Shown: positions 51,168 to 59,582 of the stretch, in pieces
Layout of the letters: each line of letters opens with the position of its first letter
Position numbering within the stretch: the first letter of the stretch is position 1
Source of the DNA: Planctomycetota bacterium
GTDB lineage: Bacteria; Planctomycetota; Planctomycetia; Planctomycetales; Planctomycetaceae
DNA length: 64,000 bases
Direction: 5' to 3'
NCBI GenBank assembly: GCA_027623235.1
Contig: JAQBVJ010000013.1
Span: 1-64,000, forward strand
Notes under the pieces: generated by a model
What the model saw: only the letters and a program-made list of their open reading frames with translations
What the model was told of the DNA's origin: nothing
Databases searched by the model: none
Program-made: the position numbers and the translations under genes

Positions 51168-54100
51168 ATGAACGTGACCTCGCACCTGCCTGCACTTCGA
51201 CTTTCGACACGTTTCGGAACGCATCCGAAATCAGCCGGAACCCGGACGTTGTATCGGTCGCTTTGTCTGCTTGCGGTCCTCGTCGCAGCGGTGCCGGCCA
51301 CCGCGTTTGCTGACGCCTCCGACGAAATCTCCGTCCCGGACGGGTTTCGGGTCTCGCTGTTTGCCGACGACGACCTCGCACACGACGTTTACTGCATGAC
51401 CACCGATTCGCAGGGGCGAATTGTCGTTTCCGGGCCGGGTTATGTGCGAATCCTGATCGACACAGATGGAGACGGGAAAGCCGACGAGGCGAAGACGTTT
51501 GCCGACGGTCCGGAATCGGGAGCTCAAGGAATGTTTTTCCTGGGGCGGGATCTGTTCTGCATCGGCGACGCCGGTCTGCTGCGATATCGCGACGCCGACG
51601 GAGACGACCGGGCCGACGGGCCACCGCAGGCATTTCTGAAACTGAAGACCGGCGAAGAGCACCATGTTCACTCGATCCAGAAAGGCCCGGACGGCTGGTG
51701 GTACCTCATCGCCGGAAACTTCGCGGGCATCGATTCGAAATACGTCACGCTGCCGACCTCGCCGGTCAAGCAGCCTCAGGCGGGAACTTTGTTTCGGCTG
51801 AAGCCGGACCTCAGTGGCGGCGAGGTGGTTGCTCACGGATTTCGCAACGCGTACGACTTCGCATTTAACTCGCTCGGCGATGCCTTCACGTTTGACAGCG
51901 AAGGAGAGCGGGAAGTCTCTCTGCCCTGGTACCAGCCGACGCGGGTTTATCACGTTGTGCCGGGAGGCCACGCCGGCTGGGTGAGTCGCAGCTGGAAACA
52001 GCCAAGCGACTTCACGGACATGCCGCCGGTTCTGGCCGAGTTCGGACGCGGTTCGCCGACCGGAGTCGTCTGCTATCGCCACAACGCGTTTCCGGTCGAG
52101 TATCGCGATTCGCTCTTCGTCCTCGACTGGACCTACGGTCGGGTTCTCAATGTCAAATTGAAGCGGGATGGAGCGAGCTACGCGCCGACTCCGTCCGTTT
52201 TTATGAGGCAGAAAGGTCAGTTCGGATTTGCTCCGACAGATGCGACGATCGGCAAAGACGGCAGCGTGTTCGTGAGCATCGGCGGTCGAGGAACCCGCGG
52301 CGGAGTTTACCAGGTGACGGCAACGACTGGCGACAGACCTGACTGGCCGGGCGAAGCGAGCACTCTGGTTCAACAGGCAGTTGCCTGTGTGACCGCGCCG
52401 GAGCCTCTGTCGAGCTGGTCGCGCGAAGTCTGGCTGCCGTTGTCAAAGTCGGCCGGCCGTGGCGAATTCGTGAAGGTGGCGGTGAACCCAAAGAGCCCGA
52501 CTTCGCAGCGAGTGCGGGCGATCGAAATTCTCGTTTCCGAATTCGGCGGGCTGCTGGCCGATGAAGTGACGGCACTGCAGCAGGATGAGGTGCCGGAAAT
52601 CCGCGCGCGAGCCATCTGGGCCGTTGGACGAACGTCGCTGCCTGGCGAGAAACTGGCCGCACAATTCCTCGCTGATTCCGATCCGTACGTCGGTCGAGTT
52701 GCCTCGGAATCGTTGCTCGGTCAACCGGGCGAACTGTCCGATCCGGCGTTGATCAAGTCGCTGGTCGAGCGTCTGAACAGTGCTGACCGGTTCGACCGAA
52801 TGGCGGCTGCGCGGCTTGTGCCACAACTCGACGATAAGGCGTTTCGACAGCTCGCAACTGCGGCCGCGAAAGCAGGCTGGCAGGCAACCGTCGCGAACGC
52901 GTTCGGGTATCTCGGCCGAAATCCCGGCTACAGCCAGCACGCATTTCGAGCGGCGCTGCCGGTGCTGGAACGCGACTTTCCCGTCGAACTGAAGCTCGAA
53001 GCCGTTCGCCTGATGCAGATGGGACTCGGCGATCTGGCTCCCGTCGGACGCGTCAAACCGGTTTTCGAGGGATACGCACCGGCGATCGACCTCACCGAAG
53101 TTGAACGCGAACTCGACCTGCACCGCATCCGTCTGGCCGAGCTGTTTCCAACCGGCAACGATCGGCTGGACTTCGAGCTCGCCCGACTGCTCGCGATGCT
53201 CGAGCCGTTTAACGCGGAGCTGCTCACAAGAGTCCTCGCAAAAATCACCACCGAATCGCACCCGACCGCCGATCTGCACTATCTCATCGTGGCCGCGCGG
53301 TTGCCCGCTTCGCGCGACAAGGCTCACCGTGAGAAAACGGCGTCGGCTTTTGTCGCGATCGAACGAAAAATGAAGGAGCGGAAGCTCAATCAGGACTCCA
53401 ACTGGGAGCCGCGGCTGAAAGAACTTTACAAGACACTCATCGATCACGATCCGCTGCTGCCGGATGCGATCGTTGCGGAAGCAGGCTTTGGCCTGCCGGG
53501 CCACGTGCTCTTCATGAGTCATATTCCGGGCGAGCTGCTCGACACAGCCATCGACGCGTTTGCAAAGCAGGTCGCGGTCGATAAAGCATACCCGTGGTCG
53601 AACGACGTCGTCTTTGTGTTTGGTGAGTCACAGAAGCCCGAGCACCGCGAACTGATCCGCAGCCTTTACGATGAACACTTCAACGTGCGGGGCGCTGTCC
53701 AGGTCGTGCTGTCCGGCAAACCCGAGGAAACAGATCGAAGTAAATTTCTCGACGGCCTCGATTCGTCGCAACTGGAGATCCTCACGGCGTGCCTGGATGC
53801 GCTCGAAAAACTTCCGCCCGCGAAAGACGAATCGCAGATCGTCGCGCTGACCCGATGTCTGCGTCGGCTGGGATCGGACAAGAGTGAGTTCCCTGCCAGG
53901 CAACGCGTCGTCTCACTCCTGCGAGCCGCCACTGGGCAGAGTTTTGGTTTCGTCGACGGTCCGTCCGGATTCAACCGCCAGCAGGACGCTGTCGACCGCT
54001 GGTCGAATTGGGTCAGCGGTACGTTTCCGAATGCGGCCGCTGAAATCGAAGGCGCCAGCAGTCAGGACCTCGCCGCCTTGAAATCTCTCCTGGCGGACGT

Positions 54101-54518
54101 CGACTGGAGCGCTGGCGACACCGCTCGCGGCCGGATGCTGTTTGAAAAGCGAGCCTGCATCCAGTGCCACGGCGGTCGAACGGCGCTGGGCCCGGACCTG
54201 GACGGAATCGCCGGCCGGTTTTCTCGCGAGGATCTTTTCACCGCGATCGTGCTTCCGAATAAAGATGTCTCCTCCCGCTACCGCACAACGATGCTGGAAC
54301 TCGAAAACGGCAAGGTCTATTCCGGTCTGATCATCTACGAATCGGTCGACGGAGTGCTGCTGCGGAATTCGACCAATCAGACTTTCCGCATCGAAACCCG
54401 CGACGTTGCTTTACGAAGGCAACTGCCGACCTCCCTGATGCCGGCGGGTCTGCTGAAAGGACTGAAGCCTGAAGATCTGGCCGATCTGTACGAGTACTTG
54501 AATTCGCTGCGTCGCTAG
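51168..54518 (+). CDS. PVC-type membrane-bound dehydrogenase with C-terminal haem c domain
   Basis: A 1116-residue exported protein with a long N-terminus; the hydrophobic signal is LYRSLCLLAVLVAAVPATAFA at about residues 28-47. Residues about 55-390 are a PQQ/sugar-dehydrogenase-like propeller (VPDGFRVSLFADDDLAHDVY, MTTDSQGRIVVSGPGYV, LIDTDGDGKADEAKTFADGP, HHVHSIQKGPDGWWYLIAGN). About 420-960 is HEAT-repeat-like. Residues about 985-1116 form a haem c domain with CIQCH (RACIQCHGGRTALGPDLDGI) and the LENGKVYSGLIIYESVDGVL end typical of the family. The protein probably oxidises a sugar or alcohol at the envelope and passes electrons to the haem; the substrate is unknown. Confidence 0.92.
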   Translation: MNVTSHLPALRLSTRFGTHPKSAGTRTLYRSLCLLAVLVAAVPATAFADASDEISVPDGFRVSLFADDDLAHDVYCMTTDSQGRIVVSGPGYVRILIDTDGDGKADEAKTFADGPESGAQGMFFLGRDLFCIGDAGLLRYRDADGDDRADGPPQAFLKLKTGEEHHVHSIQKGPDGWWYLIAGNFAGIDSKYVTLPTSPVKQPQAGTLFRLKPDLSGGEVVAHGFRNAYDFAFNSLGDAFTFDSEGEREVSLPWYQPTRVYHVVPGGHAGWVSRSWKQPSDFTDMPPVLAEFGRGSPTGVVCYRHNAFPVEYRDSLFVLDWTYGRVLNVKLKRDGASYAPTPSVFMRQKGQFGFAPTDATIGKDGSVFVSIGGRGTRGGVYQVTATTGDRPDWPGEASTLVQQAVACVTAPEPLSSWSREVWLPLSKSAGRGEFVKVAVNPKSPTSQRVRAIEILVSEFGGLLADEVTALQQDEVPEIRARAIWAVGRTSLPGEKLAAQFLADSDPYVGRVASESLLGQPGELSDPALIKSLVERLNSADRFDRMAAARLVPQLDDKAFRQLATAAAKAGWQATVANAFGYLGRNPGYSQHAFRAALPVLERDFPVELKLEAVRLMQMGLGDLAPVGRVKPVFEGYAPAIDLTEVERELDLHRIRLAELFPTGNDRLDFELARLLAMLEPFNAELLTRVLAKITTESHPTADLHYLIVAARLPASRDKAHREKTASAFVAIERKMKERKLNQDSNWEPRLKELYKTLIDHDPLLPDAIVAEAGFGLPGHVLFMSHIPGELLDTAIDAFAKQVAVDKAYPWSNDVVFVFGESQKPEHRELIRSLYDEHFNVRGAVQVVLSGKPEETDRSKFLDGLDSSQLEILTACLDALEKLPPAKDESQIVALTRCLRRLGSDKSEFPARQRVVSLLRAATGQSFGFVDGPSGFNRQQDAVDRWSNWVSGTFPNAAAEIEGASSQDLAALKSLLADVDWSAGDTARGRMLFEKRACIQCHGGRTALGPDLDGIAGRFSREDLFTAIVLPNKDVSSRYRTTMLELENGKVYSGLIIYESVDGVLLRNSTNQTFRIETRDVALRRQLPTSLMPAGLLKGLKPEDLADLYEYLNSLRR

Positions 54519-54541
54519 ACTCACAGACCTTCCCCTTGCCT

Positions 54542-54562
54542 CTCACCCCTCACCCCTCACCC
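54542..54562 (+). repeat. 7-bp tandem repeat just before the HD-domain gene
   Basis: CTCACCC occurs three times in tandem (54542-54548, 54549-54555, 54556-54562), ending 4 bp before the start codon of the HD-domain gene. There is no Shine-Dalgarno sequence. Copy-number change would alter the leader rather than the frame. Confidence 0.85.
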
Positions 54563-54566
54563 CGAC

Positions 54567-55136
54567 ATGAGCCGCGAAGACGATCTTGCCCTGTTGCGTG
54601 AATACACGCAGAGCGAAAGCCTGATCCGCCACATGTTCGCCGTCGAGGCCGCCGTGCGTGCCTACGCGCGGAAGTCTGGCGAGGACGAAGAGAAGTGGGG
54701 CACGGCCGGGTTGCTTCACGACTTCGACTACGAGCGCTGGCCGGACCCGCCGGATCATCCCCTGAAGGGATCCGCGATTCTCGCCGAGCGAGGCTACTCA
54801 GAAGAAATCATCTACGCGATCAAGTCTCACGCTGACTATCTGGAAGACTGCCCGCGTGTCTCTCGCCTCGACAAAACGCTTTACGCCTGCGACGAACTGT
54901 GCGGGTTCATCACGGCCTGCGCCCTGGTGAGACCTCAGCGACTCGACGGCCTGAAGGCGAAAAGCGTGCGGAAGAAAATGAAAACGGCCTCATTCGCGGC
55001 CGCTGTCAATCGCGACGACATCGTCAACGGAGCCGAGGATCTCGGCATGGACCTCAACGAGCACATTGAATTCTGCATCGCCGCGATGAGTGCGATCGCG
55101 GAGGAGCTGGATCTGGTGCCAAAGCCGACCGAGTGA
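54567..55136 (+). CDS. HD-domain (HDIG-type) metal-dependent phosphohydrolase
   Basis: A 189-residue HD-domain protein. The metal-binding motif is LLHDFDYERWPD (His-Asp), preceded by LIRHMFAVEAAVRAYARKSG (the first His). AIKSHADYLEDCPRVSRLDK supplies a further histidine and YACDELCGFITACALVRPQ the C-terminal aspartate. It looks like the small predicted hydrolase subgroup with HDIG signatures. Relatives hydrolyse nucleotides, but the substrate is unknown. It is 48 bp after the PVC dehydrogenase gene, with a 7-bp tandem repeat in between, and converges on the DUF3179 gene. Confidence 0.93.
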   Translation: MSREDDLALLREYTQSESLIRHMFAVEAAVRAYARKSGEDEEKWGTAGLLHDFDYERWPDPPDHPLKGSAILAERGYSEEIIYAIKSHADYLEDCPRVSRLDKTLYACDELCGFITACALVRPQRLDGLKAKSVRKKMKTASFAAAVNRDDIVNGAEDLGMDLNEHIEFCIAAMSAIAEELDLVPKPTE

Positions 55137-55151
55137 TGGCCGCGCGAAAGC

Positions 55152-55204
55152 ACCCGAGGCTTCAGCACTCGTCCGACGATCCGCCCGCGCTCACGCTTCG
55201 GGTT
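55152..55204. repeat. Degenerate palindrome between HD gene and DUF3179 gene
   Basis: ACCCGAGGCTTCAGCAC (55152-55168) pairs imperfectly with 55188-55204 (13 of 17). The right arm, CGCTCACGCTTCGGGTT, is the same as the arms of the palindrome at 6640-6719. It separates convergent genes and may stop transcription from either side. Confidence 0.7.
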
Positions 55205-55215
55205 TCCTTACAGAC

Positions 55216-56184
55216 TCACTCCACGGGACGGCTTTCGGAATGAAACGTCTTCCAGGCATGGGCAAAAGAGACGATTCCCACGTGAGGCTCGAGCGACGTT
55301 CCTTTGAGCTCGCCCTCAACGGCCGTGCCGGATCGGCGATCCCAGAGGCTCTTCGTCTGCGTGTCGCGAAGCTGCTCGCCAGCGGGCTCGAAGGTCAGCT
55401 CGCGTTTTCCGACGCGACGGACAAAGAGTCGCACCGAAGTCGATTTTGACTCGCTCAGAATCAGCAGCGGCAGGCCTCTGGCATCGACATTGAGCAGCGG
55501 CGACTTCTGCAGCTTCGAAAACGCAACATGATGCGGACCGTACTGGCCCATGAAGCCAACCACGAATCGCTCCGGATCTTTGTAGAACTCCTTTGTGAAA
55601 TTCTTTGAAGTGCGGGGCATGTTGAGCACTGTCGAGTCGGGATGCTCTTTCTTCCAGGCATCCCATGTGAGCATGTCTGACGGCAGCGACTTCAGTTCTG
55701 TGCCCTCGAGCTCGCCCTTCACACACTCACCAAGGATGTGACTCCACAGCGACCTCGTCTCCTGGTCCATCATGACAAGGCTGCGGTTCCACAACTGGCC
55801 GGAGACGACAAATGTCAGCTTCTGATCTTTGACTTTTCTGGCATACACGATGCCGTTGTGACAGAGGTGTCACCACGTGGCCGCGATGGCCGAACCTCCC
55901 AGCTCATCGTTGATGATTTCCCGGATCGGTCCGGTGAGCTGGTTGATCGGATAGGCGCGCGCCTTGCCGTTCACGACGACGCCCAGCACCAGTTCGTTCG
56001 GCAGCACCTCGTCTTTCACGTCCGCTGCTTTCAGCAATGGCACCTCGACGATGGCGTCAAACGGTTTCATGAGAACGCGCGGGCGGAATGGCAGTTTCTC
56101 TTCCGCCGATGAGTTTCGATCGGGCAGTCCCGCCACGAGAGCCACAAGGGCCGCCGGAATGAACAATGTCACGAGAGGTTTCAT
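55216..56184 (-). CDS. DUF3179 exported protein with in-frame TGA at a conserved Cys position (candidate selenoprotein)
   Basis: Read through one TGA (55872-55870), the gene encodes 322 residues of a DUF3179 protein. A signal peptide is at the start (MKPLVTLFIPAALVALVAGL). Both sides of the TGA match the family: VNGKARAYPINQLTGP and GGSAIAATW before it, HLCHNGIVYARKV, then FVVSGQLWNRSLVMMDQET and RSLWSHILGECVKGELEGT after it. Relatives have Cys-x-x-Cys in a T-[WFY]-C-P-L-C-type context. Here the first cysteine is replaced by TGA (residue 105) and the second kept (Cys108), giving a candidate U-x-x-C. The next 15-30 nucleotides hold a possible SECIS hairpin. No other disruption is seen, so this is either a selenoprotein or a single nonsense mutation. 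Function of the family is unknown; it starts 17 bp after addA. Confidence 0.75.
55840..55854 (-). promoter_or_regulatory. Candidate bacterial SECIS hairpin after the TGA codon
   Basis: On the transcript GGCAU pairs perfectly with AUGCC around the loop CGUGU. The stem starts 16 nt and the loop 21 nt after the UGA; the second loop base is G. Bacterial SECIS elements need a short stem, a small loop with a guanine among its first two bases, and a loop lying roughly 16-37 nt after UGA; these conditions are met. A second hairpin, GUGACA-CCUC-UGUCAC (55873-55858), includes the UGA itself. Five-base-pair stems occur by chance, so this is suggestive only. Confidence 0.35.
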
Positions 56185-56201
56185 GGTGGTCCTCAATTCG
56201 G

Positions 56202-59200
56202 TCACTCGCACGTCACCGGGCAGACGGCACCGGTCGTCACGAAGAGTAACCTTGCGGAAATCTGGTTCTGTGAGAGGCGATACAATTCTCCGACGGCTCG
56301 CCGGTACGCGGAGATCTGGTCACGATAAAATTCCGCACGGGAATCAGCCGCCGCCTGGCCGGAATCAATCTCGTCCGTCTTGTAGTCGACGATGTCTGCC
56401 CCAAGCAGCTCAAACGACGCGGCATCGTAGACCAGCACCAGCCGGTCGATGATCCCGGTCATGAGCGTGCCCTCGCGATCCGGCGCGGTGAAGCCCCACT
56501 CACGATGAACTTCCAGCCGCGTTTCCGCTTGCGCAATCCGAACCTGAGCCTCCTTCGAAATCGCGAGTTGGCAGCCGTCGTCACGCGAGTGTCGCGAGAG
56601 TAGTGCGATTGTCGCTGGCTTCTGCAGGAACTTTTCAAACCGCGCGATCTCGTCGTCGATGTCGACTCCGGCCGAAGCGTGCAGCCCGGCGAGCTTCCTC
56701 AGACGCTGCTCGTCCGGCGGTCCCTCGTCGAGCCACTCGATTTCCTCGAACCAGCGATGCAGCAGCGTGCCACGTTCCAGTCGCTCGGCTCGGTCCAGAC
56801 TGAGCAGATCGTTGATCCGCACCGTACTGCCACCTTCCAGTCCGGACGGCTCAACCATGGCGAGCCCGCGCTGGCGGCCGGCCGGCATCGGGGCAAGTTC
56901 AATCCGGCCTCGCCGAACAACTTCTCTCGCAACCTCGGGAATCGAATCCGGTGGGTTGGTCTGCTCGTACCAACGCGAGTCGCCCGTCTCAAACAAAACA
57001 GTATCCGGATCAGCCGACGCGCCGGACCGGGCGAGCCCTTTTCTCAACAAACCGCTCAGGCTGGAACGAAGCGTATCCTTCTTCCCCAGAGCCGGCGGGA
57101 TGAGCATGTAGCACGCATGCCGGGCCCGCGTGATCGCGACGTAAAGGACGCAGAGTGATTGCGTGACCGCTTCCTCAGTCCAGCCGGAAAACACAGTTTG
57201 AAACTCTTCCGGCAGCAGTTTCTGAATTTCCGTGCGACGATAAATACTGACTCGATCGATCGGCGAAGTCGGCGTAGGCCGTCCGGAAACAACGCGCGGC
57301 GATGGGCCGTGCAGATTCGAATCGAGCTCCGGCAGCACGACAATGTCGAACTCCAGCCCCTTTGATTTGTGAATCGTCATGACGCGAATCCGGTGAGTCG
57401 ACGGGTCCTGCACCCGCTCGTTCCGGACGACGTCGATGAACTGCCGCGTGCGGATCTCGTCTGAAGCCTGAGTTCGCGAAGCCAACGCGACGAGTTGTTC
57501 GAGCCGCCTCGCGTCGCGCGCACTGCACGAAGAAACGAGCCGGCGCGACCACAACTCAAGCATCGCATGCAGACCGTGCGTCGCGATTTCTCGACGCAGC
57601 CGGCGCGACAGATCATGCGCGACCTCATCACAGGAGTGATCTGAATAATCGAAGAGAGCTCCGACCGGCGACGTCGCCACGTGAAACCGCGCGACGGTGT
57701 TTCCCGGGTGATCGGCAATCGTCAGCAGCGAGAGGATGACCTCAACCGCTGCCGAATCCGTCAGTGGGTTTCCGCCTTCTTCGCTGGCCTCAACCTGACG
57801 CTCGCGAAGCTCGAACATCAGCCGCGCGATCGTCGCGTTGCTGCGACAGAGAATGCCGACCGTCGCGTGCGGAGCAAGCCGTGCCAGCTCAGCGACCCGG
57901 TCCGCAGCCGCAGCGAACGTCGTCTGCTTCTGCGTGCTGCTGGAAATTGAGTCGGCGCTATCCTGCGAATCGGGGTCTTCCGCCAGCGGCGCGGTCCGCA
58001 GTTCACAGTACCCGGGAAGTTCCTTCAGAAACGTCGAGTGCTCTTCGAATCGACCAGACCACCGCGCGACAGCCTGCTTCTCGGCGTCACTCAGTGCGGA
58101 CAGCTCGGTGAGGCGTTCCTCGCCAAACAGTCGATTGACTGTGTCGATCACCGCCTGCGATGAACGTCGGCTTTCGAGCAGTTGCTCTTTCTTCAGGCCG
58201 TTGAGCTGTGACTCGACCTTGTCGAAGATGTCGGCCACGCCGCCGCGCCAACTGTAAATCGCCTGTTTGACATCGCCGACGCAGAAGAAGGTCCGCCCCG
58301 GTTTGTCCTGCGTCACCTGCCGCGCGAACGGTTCCAGGATCGACCACTGCGGCAGCGAGGTATCCTGAAACTCGTCGAGCAGCAGATGCTGCATCTTCGA
58401 GTCCAAACGAAAGGCGATCTGGTCGAGGTCCATCTGCGCGACGGCCTCAGCCAGGCGTCGCGTTACGTCGTCGTGAGTCAGCCAGCGGCGTTCCTGTTTG
58501 AGTCGCATGTAGACCGCGTGAAACTGCTGCAGCAACTGAAACAGCGCGGCCGTCTGCTCAGCCATCTGCGGAATGATCACCCCTCGCGCGTGTCGGATCA
58601 GTCGTTCAAAGAGACTTCGCACGTTCGGCTCAATCGTCTTCCTGTCGTATGCGGCTTCTCCATCGAGCACTTTGCCGGCAATGCCACCCTCGATGAATTT
58701 TTCCCAGTCTTCATGCTCGAATGCGGCGAGCGCTTTGTCGCGGGACTTGCGCCAGTTCGCATGTTCCTTCCCCGCTTTTGTCAGCGGAAGTTCCATTTCC
58801 TGCAGATCCGCGATGGCCACAAGAAGTTGATCCGGGCCGAGCGGATGGAACTCCGGGAACTGCTTCCAGGCGGACTCGTCACTTTCGAGAAACGTCTGGT
58901 AGGCGTCGCTCACGGCGGCGTCGATCAGTCGCGTGACCGAGCGGTTCGAAGCGCCCACGGTGAAGAGCTCCAATTGACTGGCGAGGTTCGTCTGTTCTTC
59001 TCGCAGCAGCACCTCGATGGCCTCGCGCCGCATTTCTCGATCGCTGTTGCCGTCGATAATTGTCCAGCCGGGCGGCAGACCGAGGTCCAGCGAGCAATTC
59101 GTCGCAATCTGTGCGAAGAAGCTGTCCAGTGTCGAAACCCGCAACCGGTGCAGATCGCGCGTCAGTTTGTCGAGCAGCGTCTGGCACCCGTCACAGGTCA

Positions 59201-59516
59201 AAGGCCGATTCAAAAATCCAGAGAGAGCGTCACACTTCTTCTGGTCAAGAGCCGCCTCGGCGAGCCTGACGAGAATTCGGTCGAGAATTTCCCGAGCCGC
59301 CTTGCGCGTGAACGTCGTGGCGAGAATCTGAGCCGTGTCGGCGCTGGAAAACAGCTCACCAAGAAACCAGTTGGAAAGTCGAAACGTCTTGCCAGTCCCG
59401 GCGGATGCCCGAATGAGGACGCGGCGCGGCGACGCAGTTTCGTCCGCCGGGTCTGAGACCGGCAACGGATCGTCGGGTTGTGTGGATGTGTCCGGCATGA
59501 TTTTCTGAGCCAGCAT
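56202..59516 (-). CDS. addA: AddA-like UvrD-type helicase-nuclease
   Basis: An 1104-residue superfamily 1A helicase with a RecB-type nuclease end, closest to AddA, the helicase-nuclease subunit that processes broken DNA ends for recombination. Features in order: Walker A RASAGTGKTFRLSNWFLGEL (about 38-50), LATTFTRKAAREILDRI, LHRLRVSTLDSFFAQIATNC, LLLDEFQDTSLPQWSIL, FFCVGDVKQAIYSWRGGVAD, RIRVMTIHKSKGLEFDIVVL, and LCVLYVAITRARHACYML. The nuclease motif is TGIIDRLVLVYDA with DIVDYKTDEIDSG. The partner nuclease gene lies just upstream (66-bp gap). An alternative start at 59498 would shorten it by 6 residues. Confidence 0.92.
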   Translation of the reverse strand: MLAQKIMPDTSTQPDDPLPVSDPADETASPRRVLIRASAGTGKTFRLSNWFLGELFSSADTAQILATTFTRKAAREILDRILVRLAEAALDQKKCDALSGFLNRPLTCDGCQTLLDKLTRDLHRLRVSTLDSFFAQIATNCSLDLGLPPGWTIIDGNSDREMRREAIEVLLREEQTNLASQLELFTVGASNRSVTRLIDAAVSDAYQTFLESDESAWKQFPEFHPLGPDQLLVAIADLQEMELPLTKAGKEHANWRKSRDKALAAFEHEDWEKFIEGGIAGKVLDGEAAYDRKTIEPNVRSLFERLIRHARGVIIPQMAEQTAALFQLLQQFHAVYMRLKQERRWLTHDDVTRRLAEAVAQMDLDQIAFRLDSKMQHLLLDEFQDTSLPQWSILEPFARQVTQDKPGRTFFCVGDVKQAIYSWRGGVADIFDKVESQLNGLKKEQLLESRRSSQAVIDTVNRLFGEERLTELSALSDAEKQAVARWSGRFEEHSTFLKELPGYCELRTAPLAEDPDSQDSADSISSSTQKQTTFAAAADRVAELARLAPHATVGILCRSNATIARLMFELRERQVEASEEGGNPLTDSAAVEVILSLLTIADHPGNTVARFHVATSPVGALFDYSDHSCDEVAHDLSRRLRREIATHGLHAMLELWSRRLVSSCSARDARRLEQLVALASRTQASDEIRTRQFIDVVRNERVQDPSTHRIRVMTIHKSKGLEFDIVVLPELDSNLHGPSPRVVSGRPTPTSPIDRVSIYRRTEIQKLLPEEFQTVFSGWTEEAVTQSLCVLYVAITRARHACYMLIPPALGKKDTLRSSLSGLLRKGLARSGASADPDTVLFETGDSRWYEQTNPPDSIPEVAREVVRRGRIELAPMPAGRQRGLAMVEPSGLEGGSTVRINDLLSLDRAERLERGTLLHRWFEEIEWLDEGPPDEQRLRKLAGLHASAGVDIDDEIARFEKFLQKPATIALLSRHSRDDGCQLAISKEAQVRIAQAETRLEVHREWGFTAPDREGTLMTGIIDRLVLVYDAASFELLGADIVDYKTDEIDSGQAAADSRAEFYRDQISAYRRAVGELYRLSQNQISARLLFVTTGAVCPVTCE

Positions 59517-59527
59517 TGAACCCGTTG

Positions 59528-59563
59528 CCGCAGGCGAGGCGTCACGTCCAGCCTTGCCTGCGG
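59528..59563 (-). repeat. Hairpin between the AddB-like and AddA-like genes
   Basis: CCGCAGGC (59528-59535) pairs with GCCTGCGG (59556-59563), with further partial pairing inside (GAGGC and GCCTT). It lies in the 66-bp gap upstream of the addA-like start. It may be a dispersed palindrome or weaken readthrough from the upstream gene; no T-run follows in the direction of transcription. Confidence 0.6.
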
Positions 59564-59582
59564 CGGCGGCGGGTTAAACGGG

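Noticed and set aside
50902-51633. Minus-strand gene upstream of the PVC dehydrogenase
   Set aside because: Arginine-rich, no family match, and overlaps the dehydrogenase start on the other strand.
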